From NCBI GenBank assembly GCA_965227065.1, contig CBDDFN010000012.1, forward strand, positions 62,001-126,000: 64,000 nucleotides of DNA. The letters are read 5' to 3'. This document shows positions 51,221 to 62,771 of this stretch, one piece after another. This DNA is from CBDDFN01 sp965227065 (GTDB taxonomy: Bacteria > Pseudomonadota > Alphaproteobacteria > SPJN01). Under the pieces are notes generated by a model. The model saw only the letters and a list, made by a program, of their open reading frames with translations, had not been told where the DNA came from and searched no databases. Within the stretch, counting starts at the first letter, position 1, and every line of letters begins with the position of its first letter. A program made the position numbers and the translations under genes.

Positions 51221-51896
51221 GATCGGGTCTGAGCGTTTCGGCATGTGTTTCGGCATGGGCTTCGGCAATGGCCTGATTGAAATATTGGAAGGTTTGCGGC
51301 GGGGGTTTGTTGGCGCGCAGCCGCGCCTCAACCCGGGCCGAGATCACCGAAAGGATCAGGGCGCGCGGCACCCCCTGGGCAAGCCACAGCTCCACCGGGT
51401 CAAACTTCACCCCGGTGGCGTTGCGCGGTTTTCCCAAAGCTTTCAAAAGCTGTTTTTGAAAGGTCGCCGACAAGCGCTTTCTGGGTTCTGGTTTCTGGCG
51501 TCTGGCTTCTGGCTTAGGAGAGGCCATATCAATCTTTTCAATGGCTTGCGCGGGGTGTTTGGGCAATCTTTTGACAATCTTTTGGCAATCTTTTTCCAGT
51601 CTTTTGAGAAAAGATTGTTCAAACTCTTCCAAATCGCGTGACGCCCGCACATTGATCAACAAGCCTTCATGGGCCACCAGCTTGCCCGCCTCGATCAGAC
51701 CCTGACGGATACGTCTCCACCGCCGGGCGGTGACACCCACGGTCTTGGCAATTTTCTGATCATCATCGATGAGGGAATGGCCCTGCTCATGAATGCGGGC
51801 CAACACACGCATATAGGCTCCCTGCTCTTCCAGGGTCAGCTCGGCAGTTGCGCCCAGCCAATCCTTGGGAAACAGTTTGAACCAGGGATTTGCCAT
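51102..51896 (-). CDS. DUF1376 phage replication protein
   Basis: A 264-aa protein with the DUF1376 signature at the N-terminus: NPWFKLFPKDWLGATAELTL, EQGAYMRVLARIHEQGHSL, then VTARRWRRIRQGLIEAGKLV, a winged-helix type domain found in phage replication initiators. A Lys/Gln-rich linker and a C-terminal helical part follow. The ATG at 51896 was chosen at the family's MANPWF-like start, with GGAG 10 bases upstream. It is first in an operon behind the promoter at 52042-52070. Confidence 0.8.
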   Translation of the reverse strand: MANPWFKLFPKDWLGATAELTLEEQGAYMRVLARIHEQGHSLIDDDQKIAKTVGVTARRWRRIRQGLIEAGKLVAHEGLLINVRASRDLEEFEQSFLKRLEKDCQKIVKRLPKHPAQAIEKIDMASPKPEARRQKPEPRKRLSATFQKQLLKALGKPRNATGVKFDPVELWLAQGVPRALILSVISARVEARLRANKPPPQTFQYFNQAIAEAHAETHAETLRPDHAKPKTKSARTNRASDAELFAQVAARCAESEPDGQPDSG

Positions 51897-52029
51897 GCCT
51901 GCACCACTCCGAAAAACGCGGACGGCGGGGGGATGGTTGAGAGGGGCCATCCCCGCACCGCCGTCCTGCCCTGCCCGCGAGCGCGGGTGGAGGGGGCGAC
52001 CCGGCCCCAGCAGGCAGAACATTAAAAAA

Positions 52030-52070
52030 CTAATATACTGGTATATTAGCGCACACTGATTTATGGTCAA
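52030..52070 (-). promoter_or_regulatory. Early promoter with perfect palindromic operator
   Basis: Leftward TTGACC (52070-52065), 17 bp, AATATA (52047-52042). The -10 is covered by a 9+2+9 perfect inverted repeat, CTAATATAC-TG-GTATATTAG (52030-52049), a likely repressor operator. It drives the DUF1376 operon and is unlike the SOS boxes elsewhere. Confidence 0.75.
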
Positions 52071-52093
52071 GAAAAAAGAACATTAGAGGTACA

Positions 52094-52126
52094 TAAAAAA
52101 GGGCGCGCCCGGATGGACGCGCCTCC
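52094..52126 (-). terminator. Terminator of the 1720-aa gene
   Basis: GGCGCG/CGCGCC stem with a short loop followed by six T on the minus strand, 25 bp beyond the stop. Confidence 0.8.
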
Positions 52127-52149
52127 CTGTTATCAGATGCTGCCCGATA

Positions 52150-55100
52150 TCAGAGCAACTGTACGGCAACATCATCCTCGACAAAGACCGTCGCACCACC
52201 CGCCACATAGGCATTGAACAACACGCCGGTGCCCAGCGCATCAACGCCGGTATCGCCGATTGCAAAGGCGGATCCAATCTCAACCTCGTCGCCTCCATCG
52301 CCGGTGATAATCAGCGTGTTGGTCGTTTCCGACAATTGCACCACATCGGCGGGACGGTCGATACGGACCGTATTGTTGACAACGCCGGACAGGTCAAATT
52401 GCTCAATATCCTCAATTTGGCCAATCCGGTCTGACAGGGTAAAGCGGCCGGTATTGGTGTCATCGAGATTGAGCACGTCGAAGCCCAACCCGCCATCAAC
52501 CCGGAAGAAGTTGCGTGAACCAACCGCGATCACATCATCACCTGCGCCGGTGCGGATCACGTCCGAGCCACCTTCGCCCGAAATCACATCATCACCAGGC
52601 CCGCCGATCAGCATATCGCCACCGCCGGTTCCGGTGGCAATGACCGCATCAAGCGACTGGTCGAACAGCCCGCCATACAGCAAGGTCAGCTCACCCGAAT
52701 TGGTGCCGCCCGCATCGCCGCCCAGCGCGCCGATGACAAAGTCGCCAAAGCCGTCACCATCAACATCGCCGACCCCCACACCCAGCGCAGTATAATCCTC
52801 GGCATTGGCGCCAACCACTTCAAAGCCCCGCGCCTCATCGGGCAAGATGCTGCCCAGATTATAGCTGCGGGTCGCGCTTGAACCATTGGTCCAGTCATCA
52901 CCGCCAAAGACGACATAATGCTTTCCGGCCAGAAACCCGCCATCATCATTGCCCAGCGCGCTCATAATCAGATCATCAAAGCCATCACCGTTGATGTCCC
53001 CGCCGCGCCGGACAAAACCGGCAATATTATTGTCGCCCTCCCCGCGCAGGAAGAACGCCTTGTCCTGACCGACATTCCGCAGGTCGAGCACATCGCGGCC
53101 ATTGCCGTCGATCGCGCCCCATTGCCCCGACCGGCCATACACAATGGCCGCAGCCCCCGCGCTGACCCCGGTTGCCGATGAGCCCAAAGAGCCGATGGCC
53201 AGATCATCAAAGCCATCGCCGTTGAAATCGCCCAGCCCTGTAACCGTGATACCGAAGCCATCATCGGAATTTTCGCCATGGATCACCACACCTTCGTCAG
53301 CCCCCAGATCGGCCAGATCAATGATGGCCCGCCCGCCCGACACGGACCCGAACGAGCCTTCGGATCCGAAAATCACATAGCTCGCCCCATTTTCGATCCG
53401 CAAAGGCGCACTGACCTGATTGGCGCTGACGATCAGATCGCCCAACCCATCACCATTCATGTCGCCGCCATCAGCAACCCAAATGCCCGAATAGTCGCCC
53501 GCCGCGCCGCCGCGAATGACAAAACCCTTGTCAGGTCCCAGATCGGCGGTGGACAGCACTTCCCGGCCTGTCCCATCAACCGTGCCAAAGCCGCTTGTGG
53601 AGCCGAAAATAATGTAGCTTTGCCCGGCTTCGGTGCCGCCCTCACTATTGGCCGCCGCGCCAACGGCGATCTCGGCCAGCCCATCGCCATTCATATCCTC
53701 AACCAGCGCCAGCGCCGCGCCCAGCAACGCCTGGGCTTCATCGCCTTCAATGATGAAGCCCTGATCGGGCGTCAGTGTCGTGGTGTCGATCACTGGCCGG
53801 CCGCCTGAGCCGATAAAGCTGGGGTCTGCGCCGCCGTAAATGACATAGGCTGCCCCCGCCTGGGTGCCGCCATCATCATTGTCTTCGGAACCGACAATCA
53901 GATCATCAATTCCATCACCATTGATGTCCTTGCCGGCGGCTACCATAACGCCGAGATAATCACCGCTGTGATCGCCGCGCACGATAAAGCCCTGATCGCC
54001 ATTGAAGCTTGAACTGTCAGCGGTCGATCCCTGTTGCAGGAAGCCGTCCGTTCCGGGCCGCGCGCCGAAAAAGACATAAGCCTCACCCGCAAGCGTGCCG
54101 CCATCATCACCGGCGGCGTCACCCGCCACAATGTCGGCCAGCCCGTCATTGTTGATGTCGACATAGCCCCCGGCATTGATGAAGCCCAAACCATCGCCCG
54201 ACGTGTCACCGGCAATGCGCACACCGCGTGTGGCATCCAAAGTGCCAAGGTCAAAATTAAACGAGGTGGCGGACTCATCGATATTGGTGATGGTGACAAA
54301 CAAGGTCTCGCTGTTCGAGATCAAATCACCATCGGTCACGGCAAGCTCAACTTCAAAGACATTGTTGCCGTCAATATCGGCGGGGAAGTCATAGTCCGGC
54401 GCGGAGGAAAATTCGAGCGTTGCGCCGCCATCCACTTCAAACAGATGACCGTCTTCGCCACCGACAATGATCAGATCAAGCGGATCACCGTCCGCGTCGC
54501 TGGCTGTGAATGAGAAACCCGGCAACGAGGTGCCGCCTTCTGGCCGGGACAGCGTGGCATCATCGATCGAGAACACTGGCGCCTCATTGCTTTGGCCAAT
54601 GCCCGCAATGAAAATCGCAACATTGTTCGTGCTGACATTGCCGTTCTGATCGGTCAGGCGGATGCGGATCGTGTCGATCGCCTCCTCGCCATCATTCAGA
54701 TCATCAAATGCGCCATTAGGGTCATAGACCAGAAAGCCGTCCCCATTGACCGAAGCGAGCCCCGCGGAGGCATTGTCCGGCGCAATCGACCAGGTGATGA
54801 CGTCATTGGCGTCCGGGTCGACAATATCGAGCGTCACGATCGAGGGCGCGTCATCCTCATCAAAGAACTCACCAGCGGTTGAGATGGTGGGGGCATCATT
54901 CACACCATTGATGGTGACGCGCACTGTCGCGGTTGAACGGTTTCCGGCACCATCCTGGATGGTGTAGGTGAAACTGTCTTCAAGGGTTTCGCCCTCGCCC
55001 AGACTGTTCGTCCCGCCGGGCAGCGTATAGGTGACAATGCCGCCGCCCTGACGCACCGCGCCCAGCGTGCCGGTGGTATCAAACGCGCGCACCTGCAGCC

Positions 55101-57312
55101 CGCCGCCGAGCGGATCGTCATCATTGTCGAGCACAAAGATCTGAAACTCGCCCGCATCCTCGTCAATCGACGCGGCGTCGTCATTGGCTTTAACGGTGAC
55201 TTCTTCGCCGACGCCGGTGACAAAGATTTCCGAGATATCATCATTAAATGCGCCATGTTGGTCCGTCACCCGAACCGTCACATAGTCATATTCCGCAACA
55301 CCATCGTAGAGATGATCAAACGCGCCATTGGGATCATAAACAAGCGAGCCGTCTTCATTGATAAAAGCAAGGCCGCGATGCGTGCTTTCGGGGCTGATCG
55401 ACTTGGTGACCGTATCGCCAATGTCATTATCATGATAAAAAATACGCATCGTGATTGGACCGCCGTCTTCCGCAACCGATCCATTGTCGGGCAATGCATG
55501 AGGCGCTTCATTCTGTCCATTGATGGTAACGGTCACCGTCGCTGTTGACTGGCGCCCCTCGGAATCCTCGGCGGTATAGCGGAATGTGTCGGTGGCCGTA
55601 CCGCCCAGCGGTGTCGACCAGCGATCATTGGGATCGTAGAAAACCTCCCCATCCACCAATGTGGCAAGGCCCGTGGTGCCAATCGTGTCGATGGACACAA
55701 CCCTAAGGCCGCCGCCTTGCGGGTCATCATCGTTGGACAAGACATCCAGCATGACCGCAGGACCATATTCATCCACAGCCGCCGCATCATCATAGGCGGT
55801 CACGGCCGGCGCGGTACGAAGTTCAAAATCATCTTCCGTCAGATCGGCTTCGACATCAATTCCGACAAAAACCAGATTAAGATCGCCGATTACGAATTCA
55901 CCGTTCCGATGATAGAAGTCATAGATCGAATTGACGTCTTCGCTGATCGTAACTTTGACCTTGTCCACACCCGATTCAAAATCGGCGATATAGACGATCT
56001 GATCAGTGTCGGTGACCTCAAAGCAATCAGCCCCCGCCCCGCCGGTCAGACGGTTGGTGTCGCCCGCCGCCGAACGCGATACCAGCGTGTCATCGCCCGC
56101 GCCTGCGCTCAAATCATCATCGCCATCGCCGCCCTCAAGCCGGTTGACGAAATCATCACCCACAATGTCGGAGCCGAAATTCCCCGCAATGACATTTTCA
56201 AAACTGTGGATCGACTGCATGCCAAGCCCGGCCGCATCAATCACCTGGCTGCGGCCATCCATGAGGTCGAGCGTCAGGAAGGCAATGCCATTGGTGAAAT
56301 CCAGCGTGTCGGAGCCGTCATCACCCCTGAGCGTATCATCGCCCTCCGACACAATGATCGTGTCATTGGCATCACCGCCGCGCAGAAAATCGACGCCTGC
56401 GCCGCCATCAAGAATGTCATCGCCAATGCCGGCATAGATCACATCATCGCCGTCGCCGCCGAACAGCTGGTCATTGCCGATATTCTCGTTAAAGCGGTCA
56501 TTGCCCGCCCCGCCATAGGCAATATCATCGCCTGAACGGCCATTGAGCGTGTCGGCGCCCTCGCCACCATACATCACATCATTGCCGCCGCCGCCATCGA
56601 CCGAATCGTCCCCCTCATCACCATGGACTTCATCATCGCCGCCATCGCCGCGCACGCCGTCATTGCCTGCGCCGCCATAGACGATGTCATTGCCTTCGGT
56701 GCCGTAGAAAATGTCAGCGCCCGCGCCGCCATAGAGCGTGTCATTGCCGTCATAGCCCCGGCCATAATCATTGCCGTCACCGCCATAGAAAGTGTCATTG
56801 CCGGTGCCGCCATAATGGGTGTCATCGCCGTCATCGCCGTGAAGTTCATCATCGCCTTCCGAACCGATCAGACGGTCATTGCCCAGCCCGCCATACAGAA
56901 TGTCGTTTTCTTCTTCGCCATCCATACGGTCATTGCCGTCATCGCCATACAGCGTGTCATTGCCTTCCGATCCGCGAATGACATCGCCCTGATCGCCGCC
57001 ATAGGCGATATCTGCGCCAAAGCCGCCGACAATCTCGTCATTGTCGCCGCCGCCATACAAGAAATCATCGCCATCACGGCCGCGCAGCTGGTCTTCGTGA
57101 TCGCCGCCATACAGAAAATCGATCGAGGCACCGCCATCGACAAAATCCCGGCCACGCCCGCCGAAAATATCATCGTCCCCGCCGCCGCCATAAAGAACAT
57201 CATCGCCGTCCAGGCCGGTGAGTTCGTCCATGCCGTCATAGCCGGAAAGCCGGTCATCGGCGTTTGTCCCTGTCAGGACATCATTGCCGTTGGTGCCGTT
57301 GATCGTTGCCAT
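52150..57312 (-). CDS. Giant RTX/cadherin/integrin-propeller protein
   Basis: A 1720-aa acidic protein with its start at 57312 (ATINGTNGNDVL). Residues 1-470 are RTX nonapeptides. About 500-1010 hold VCBS/cadherin-like domains (VTAYDDAAAVDEYGP, TVTVTINGQNEAPH). About 1040-1540 hold FG-GAP repeats (DINGDGIDDLIVG, INNDGLADIVAG types) that fold as an integrin alpha-like beta-propeller. A short RTX patch lies near 1560-1600. The C-terminus (LIITGDGGDEV to DDVAVQLL) matches the neighbouring pseudogene but not the small RTX array. It is probably type I secreted and used in adhesion or surface structure, by family analogy. Confidence 0.85.
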   Translation of the reverse strand: MATINGTNGNDVLTGTNADDRLSGYDGMDELTGLDGDDVLYGGGGDDDIFGGRGRDFVDGGASIDFLYGGDHEDQLRGRDGDDFLYGGGDNDEIVGGFGADIAYGGDQGDVIRGSEGNDTLYGDDGNDRMDGEEENDILYGGLGNDRLIGSEGDDELHGDDGDDTHYGGTGNDTFYGGDGNDYGRGYDGNDTLYGGAGADIFYGTEGNDIVYGGAGNDGVRGDGGDDEVHGDEGDDSVDGGGGNDVMYGGEGADTLNGRSGDDIAYGGAGNDRFNENIGNDQLFGGDGDDVIYAGIGDDILDGGAGVDFLRGGDANDTIIVSEGDDTLRGDDGSDTLDFTNGIAFLTLDLMDGRSQVIDAAGLGMQSIHSFENVIAGNFGSDIVGDDFVNRLEGGDGDDDLSAGAGDDTLVSRSAAGDTNRLTGGAGADCFEVTDTDQIVYIADFESGVDKVKVTISEDVNSIYDFYHRNGEFVIGDLNLVFVGIDVEADLTEDDFELRTAPAVTAYDDAAAVDEYGPAVMLDVLSNDDDPQGGGLRVVSIDTIGTTGLATLVDGEVFYDPNDRWSTPLGGTATDTFRYTAEDSEGRQSTATVTVTINGQNEAPHALPDNGSVAEDGGPITMRIFYHDNDIGDTVTKSISPESTHRGLAFINEDGSLVYDPNGAFDHLYDGVAEYDYVTVRVTDQHGAFNDDISEIFVTGVGEEVTVKANDDAASIDEDAGEFQIFVLDNDDDPLGGGLQVRAFDTTGTLGAVRQGGGIVTYTLPGGTNSLGEGETLEDSFTYTIQDGAGNRSTATVRVTINGVNDAPTISTAGEFFDEDDAPSIVTLDIVDPDANDVITWSIAPDNASAGLASVNGDGFLVYDPNGAFDDLNDGEEAIDTIRIRLTDQNGNVSTNNVAIFIAGIGQSNEAPVFSIDDATLSRPEGGTSLPGFSFTASDADGDPLDLIIVGGEDGHLFEVDGGATLEFSSAPDYDFPADIDGNNVFEVELAVTDGDLISNSETLFVTITNIDESATSFNFDLGTLDATRGVRIAGDTSGDGLGFINAGGYVDINNDGLADIVAGDAAGDDGGTLAGEAYVFFGARPGTDGFLQQGSTADSSSFNGDQGFIVRGDHSGDYLGVMVAAGKDINGDGIDDLIVGSEDNDDGGTQAGAAYVIYGGADPSFIGSGGRPVIDTTTLTPDQGFIIEGDEAQALLGAALALVEDMNGDGLAEIAVGAAANSEGGTEAGQSYIIFGSTSGFGTVDGTGREVLSTADLGPDKGFVIRGGAAGDYSGIWVADGGDMNGDGLGDLIVSANQVSAPLRIENGASYVIFGSEGSFGSVSGGRAIIDLADLGADEGVVIHGENSDDGFGITVTGLGDFNGDGFDDLAIGSLGSSATGVSAGAAAIVYGRSGQWGAIDGNGRDVLDLRNVGQDKAFFLRGEGDNNIAGFVRRGGDINGDGFDDLIMSALGNDDGGFLAGKHYVVFGGDDWTNGSSATRSYNLGSILPDEARGFEVVGANAEDYTALGVGVGDVDGDGFGDFVIGALGGDAGGTNSGELTLLYGGLFDQSLDAVIATGTGGGDMLIGGPGDDVISGEGGSDVIRTGAGDDVIAVGSRNFFRVDGGLGFDVLNLDDTNTGRFTLSDRIGQIEDIEQFDLSGVVNNTVRIDRPADVVQLSETTNTLIITGDGGDEVEIGSAFAIGDTGVDALGTGVLFNAYVAGGATVFVEDDVAVQLL

Positions 57313-57526
57313 TTTGCGCGTCCCCAAATGGCCAACCATCCCTTGCACGCGCAGCTATCCCGTGATCGCGCCGCCTGTTTTTTCGGCGCGAAATCGCACA
57401 TAGCGTTCATCTGCAAAGGACGGATTGGTCCACCAAATCCGATCCACCACCCTGAGGTGCACGCTATCAAATTCACCCTATAGGCGAAAGTAAAAAGGCC
57501 CGGATTTTGTTAAAGGACAGAATTTT

Positions 57527-60500
57527 TTAAACGACAGTTATGTCAGTTTCTGTCCACACGCGGACCGGGCCGAAATCATAGGCATCAAACAAACGCCCAT
57601 CACCGTAAAGATCAAAGCTGCTCGCCATGATGGTCCAGCCGGGGCCCAGATCGACCACATCGCCTGCATCGCCGGTCACCACCAGCTCATCGGTGGTGCT
57701 CGACAGGGGCTCAACCGAAGACGCATCGACAATCACCAGCGTGTCGGCGGTGCTGCCTTCCAGATCGATGGCTTCGAAGTCCGTCAGGTTGGAGAGATTG
57801 GCCCCAAGGTCAAAGCTTGCACTGACGCCGTCAAGCCCCAGCGTGTCAAAGCCGGTTCCGCCCTCGAGAATGTCTGTGCCGCCCGACCACAAGATCAGGT
57901 CATCCCCGCCGCCGCCGTAAATCTCGTCATCACCCGCCCCGCCCCGGAACACATTGGCCTCTTCAGTGCCGGGTCAGGACCGAGGCCACATCAGGCGCAT
58001 AAATCCCTTCAATGGATGTCAGCCGGTGGCTGCCAAGCCCCGCGCCCGCAATGGTTTGGGTGCTGAGCGACAGTGTGAGGGCAAGCCCCGCCGTCCCGGC
58101 GGAATAATCGACAATATCAAGCCCGTCATCGCCAATCAGAATATCATCGCCCAGGCTTGCAATGATCAGATCATCGCCATCGCCCATCAGGATCGTGTCC
58201 TTGCCATCTCCGCCATTGGCCGTGTCGGTGCCGGTGCCGCCATAAAGCACGTCATCGCCCTCACCGCCCAGCAGCACATCTTCGCCTGAGCTGCCATAAA
58301 GACGATCCGCGCCGGCGCCGCCTTCAAGATGATCCAGGCCGGTGCCGCCATCGAGCACATCGTCATCCTCGCCGCCATAGAGCGTATCATCCCCGGCATC
58401 GCCCTTGAGATTATCGAAGCCGTCGCCGCCAAACAGCCGGTCATCATCCTGCTGGCCGACCAGCGAGTCATTGTCGGCATCGCCATAAAGCGTATCTTCC
58501 CCGACAGAGCCCCTCAGCTTGTCATCGCCGTCACCACCAAACAGCGTGTCGGCGCCATCATTGCCGACCAGCGTGTCGGCCTCGGCGCCGCCATAGACCT
58601 CATCATCGCCGTCTCCGGCCTGGACATAATCGATCCCGGCATCGCCATGCACACGGTCATTGCCGGTGCCGCCATAGATCAGATCATCGCCATCACCGCC
58701 GCTGATTGTGTCATTGCCAATATTGCCATAGAGCACATCGCGCGCCGCGCCGCCCGACACCATGTCATCGCCGGTTCCGCCATCAATCGTGTCACTGTCG
58801 TCGCCACCGCCGATTGTGTCCAGGCCCGCGCCGCCATAAATGCGGTCACGCTCTCCACCACCCTCAATGATGTCATCGCCGTCTTCGCCGGCAATATCAT
58901 CGGCGCCTGCGCCGCCATAAATCGTGTCATTGCCGATGCGGCCGCGCAGCACGTCCTTGCCGTCATCGCCATAAAGCGTGTCGTCGCCGCCATCGCCGAC
59001 AATCACATCATTGTGGTCACCACCATAAATCTCATCCGCGCCGTCACCGCCATTGATCGTGTCATAGCCTTCATTGCCCTCGATCCGGTCAGCGCCGCAT
59101 CACCAGAATCCGGTCATCGCCCAACCCGCCGAACAGATCATCGCCGCCCGCGCCGCCAAAGATCAGGTCCACACCCTGGCCGCCATAGATTTCATCGGGG
59201 CAATCGCCGCCATAAAGCCGGTCATCGCCGCCATCGCCAAAGATCAGGTCAATACCCTCGCCGCCATAGGCATAGTCATTGCCGCCCAGCGCGGCGATCT
59301 CGTCATTATTATTGCCGCCGGTCAGCACATCATTGCCCGGCGTGCCGATCAGCGTCATAGCCGGATCAAGCGGGGTGGCGATGGTCATGTCGGCAAATTC
59401 GAAAAACTCGACATTGGTGACATAATCAATATCGCCGGAGAAGATATGCTCCACCACCACATCCCCGCATTCGGTGGTGATGATATAGGCCGCGCGGTTA
59501 GCGCCATAGACGGCCGTGTCAGTGCCTGCCCCGCCTTCAATCAGGTCAGAGCCGCCGCCGCCGGTGATACGGTTGTCGTCCCCCGTGCCTATGATGGTAT
59601 CATCCAGGCTGGTTGCAATGACATGCTCGAACTCTCCCAATGGCGCGCTCCCGCCCAAGAGGCTGGACAGAGTACCGCCTGCCAGATCAAAATCCAGCCC
59701 GTCACTGCCAGCCAGCAGCACGACCGCGCCGGCGTCGATCAGATCGGATCCGGTTCCGCCATAATAAGCGTCACCCGTGAAGCCTGCATTGGCCAGCCGC
59801 ACAACATCATCGCCGCCGTCGCCGCGCACCGTGTCGGCGCCGCTGCCCGCGGCCAGATCATCATCGCCATCACCGCCTTCAAGCACATCATCGCCATTAT
59901 CATAGTGGATGATATCTGAAAGCCCGGTCCCCAAAATAATTTCGACACCAGCCAGAATGGTCACCCCGCCAAAGCCGGTGAAATCATACACGCCCGTGCC
60001 GCTGTTAAAGCTGATCGAAACCGCCTGGCCGAACCCCGAAATATCGCTCAGATCAAGCGTGTCGATACCTGCGCCGCCAAACACATTGTCGATGAAATCA
60101 TTATCAAAGATGCGGATCGTGTCATTGCCTTCGCCGCCGCGCGCATTGTCAATCCCCTGGCCGCCAATGATCACATCATCACCGCCATTGCCGAAAATCG
60201 TATTTTGACCCTCATCATAGCGAATGACATCATTGCCCTCAGTGCCCCGAATGATCTCAAAGCCTTCAATCGTGGCAGGCCCGCCGGTTGCGCTTTCCCA
60301 CACATTGGTTCCATCGGGGATCGAGCGGTTGATCGTGACCGCGCTGCCGAACAATTCCAGCGTGTCTTCACCCGCGCCGCCAAAAACATTGTCGGCCGGG
60401 CCAAGGGTGACGCGCACCGTGTCATTGCCGGTGCCGCCATAAATGAAGTCGCGATCAAGCCCGCCATCAAGCAGATCATTCCCGCCCTCGCCATAAAGCT

Positions 60501-62771
60501 GGTCAGAGCCGCGATCATGCTCAATCTGGTCATCGCCCTGGGTGCCGAAGATCACTTCGAAATTCTGAATGTCGCGCGTGCCGCCCTTGCCCGTAAAGGT
60601 GCCCGGCCCCGGAACGATGGCGTCATAGCTGATGGTCACCGCCTCAAGCGGATTGATGATCCCCGACAGATCAAGCGTGTCGATGCCTGCGCCGCCATCA
60701 ACATGATCGATGTCCTCGCCATCGAGGATCGAGATCAGATCATTGCCAAAACCGCCCGCGCACATCATCGGTGCCGCCGCCGCCGCGCAACTGATCATCA
60801 CCGTCTTGCCCCAAAATGAAATTGGTGCCGCCATCGCCGATGATCACGTCATCCACCTGCGTGCCGGTAACACTTTCAATGTTCAACACGGTGTGCGTGC
60901 CGCCCTCGCCGGTGAAGTTGGGGGTAGCAGTGTTGGACAGATCGAGCGTGACCGCACCCGATGCAAGTGTGATATCGCTCAAAATGAGATTGTCAAAGCC
61001 GTCCCCGCCATCAATGTCATCAACAATGTCGCCATTCAAAATGATGAACGTGTCGTCACCCGCACCGCCAAACAGTGCGTCGGTGAACGCGCCCCCATTG
61101 ATCTGGTCATTGCCGCCATTGCCGAAAATCGTGTCCATCCCCGCATCGTTGAACAGCGTGTCATCGGCCTGGGTTCCCTTGATGATCTCAAAGCCCGTGA
61201 CCACAGTGGTCCCGCCCACCCCGGTCAAGCCGCCCCCGGTTAGCGTGACGCCTGCGCTAAAAACATTCTCAAGATTGAGCGTGTCGGTGCCGGCCCCGCC
61301 ATCGGCATGGTCAACCTCTTCGCCATCAAAGATCTGCACCTCATCATTGCCGGTGCCGCCAAAAAGATCATCGAGCCCCGCACCACCGATCAGAAAGTCG
61401 TTCCCCGCCCCGCCATAGAGCGTATCCTCGCCGCCATAGCCGTTCAGCTCGTCGTGGCCGGAGCCGCCATAGACCACATCATCATTGGCCGACCCAAACA
61501 GGATGGTGCTTTCATCGATGCGCGTGGTTGCCTGACCCTCATCGCCATATAGGCTGATCACACTGTCGCGGGGATCAAGAATACCCGCCTCGATCGAGCT
61601 GCCCCTATTATAGGTGAACAGGATGCGGCCATCGCTCGCCTCGCTTAATGCCAGAGCGGGGAAAATCATGCGCCACAGTGGTCAGCGTCACGACAGAGCC
61701 AACCGGTGCCAGCAGATTATCAAAGCGTTGGCCATAGACGGTGTTTTCTTCCCCCGCCCGGTCTATTTCATAGGCAATGAAAAAGCCGCCATTGCGCAGG
61801 CTGATCGTGTCGTGAAGGAAAACCTCCTCGGCTTCGTTCACCAATTCCACCGTGCTGCCAATCTTGACGCCGCCCAGTGTGAAACGCTGCGCGACAATAT
61901 CGAACTGCCGCGGCGGCTCGCCAAGCGGGCCCGGTGGCGTGTAGTCCTCCCACACAGCCAAAACCGTTCCACCGCCCAGCACTTCGACCAGGGGCTGTCC
62001 GGTGAAATATTCCTGGGGCGCGATTTCTGTTGCGGCACCCAGCGTGCCATTGGCCTCAATAACGCGAAAATAGGCTGTGTTGCCAACCAGAGAGTATTCT
62101 TCGGTGCCTGGATCGTAACTTGATTCGGTCACCACATAGGAAACCACCGTCTGGTTCGACGCGGTAACGGCAAGCTCATATTCATACGGGTTGAACACCT
62201 GCAAATTGTCAGGCGCCCCCTGGCCTGAATAAATGGTTGTCTCAGACCCCAGCGTTCCATCTGCGGCAATGCTCAACACACGCAGGTCATAGGCAAAATT
62301 ACCATTGCCGTTTTCAACCAGATAGGCTGCCTTGAAACTGCCATCGGGCATGGCAATCAGCCGGACCGATTCAAAGGATTCAAAATAATGCCCGCCGGTG
62401 ACCTCGCCGCCATTGACGAAGGCGCCCGTGGCGTCATGAAGCTCAAAGACGATGCGGCGCCCGATCGAGCCCTCTGATTCATAAGCCAGCAGAAACCCGC
62501 CATCGGCGGCGGGGGCCGCAATCGGCCGCTCATCATCTTCGCGGTCGGCCAGGAAATTCAGATCAAAGCTCGACACCACCACCATGCCGCGCGCATCATA
62601 GATCGTGCCGCGCACATCGCTGTAATCAGAGGGATCGCTGGCGGAGCTTTCATAGGCGCTGACCACCAGATAATTCCCATTGCTCAGCTTGGTGATCTGG
62701 GGGCTGAAAACATGCGAGCCTGACGTGTGAACGAAAGACGGCGTTTTCCAAACAGTGGGTGTGGTGGTCAT
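57527..62771 (-). pseudogene. Giant RTX protein gene broken by four single-base insertions
   Basis: Five overlapping or abutting frames (62771-61608, 61669-60740, 60834-59089, about 59095-57963, then 57952-57527) encode consecutive pieces of one protein. Removing one base at each junction leaves 5241 bases, exactly 1747 codons. Junctions lie in G/C runs: 61658-61661, 60755-60757, around 59093-59099, and 57971-57973. The restored 1746-aa protein has an N-terminal beta repeat region (QRFD repeats, as in the 13774 gene), then dozens of RTX repeats, then an ending (LVVTGDAGDVVDL to TETDITVV) like that of the 1720-aa protein. As written only the N-terminal fragment would be made. Confidence 0.85.

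Noticed and set aside
52012..52090. Two GAACATTA segments near the early operon as additional LexA boxes
   Set aside because: Neither has a second GAAC at the required N7 distance, and the local promoter uses a different -10 with its own palindrome.
58329..59360. Plus-strand ORF of 343 codons
   Set aside because: Antisense shadow of RTX repeats in the broken giant gene, with the same Ala/Ile-rich composition as the other shadows.
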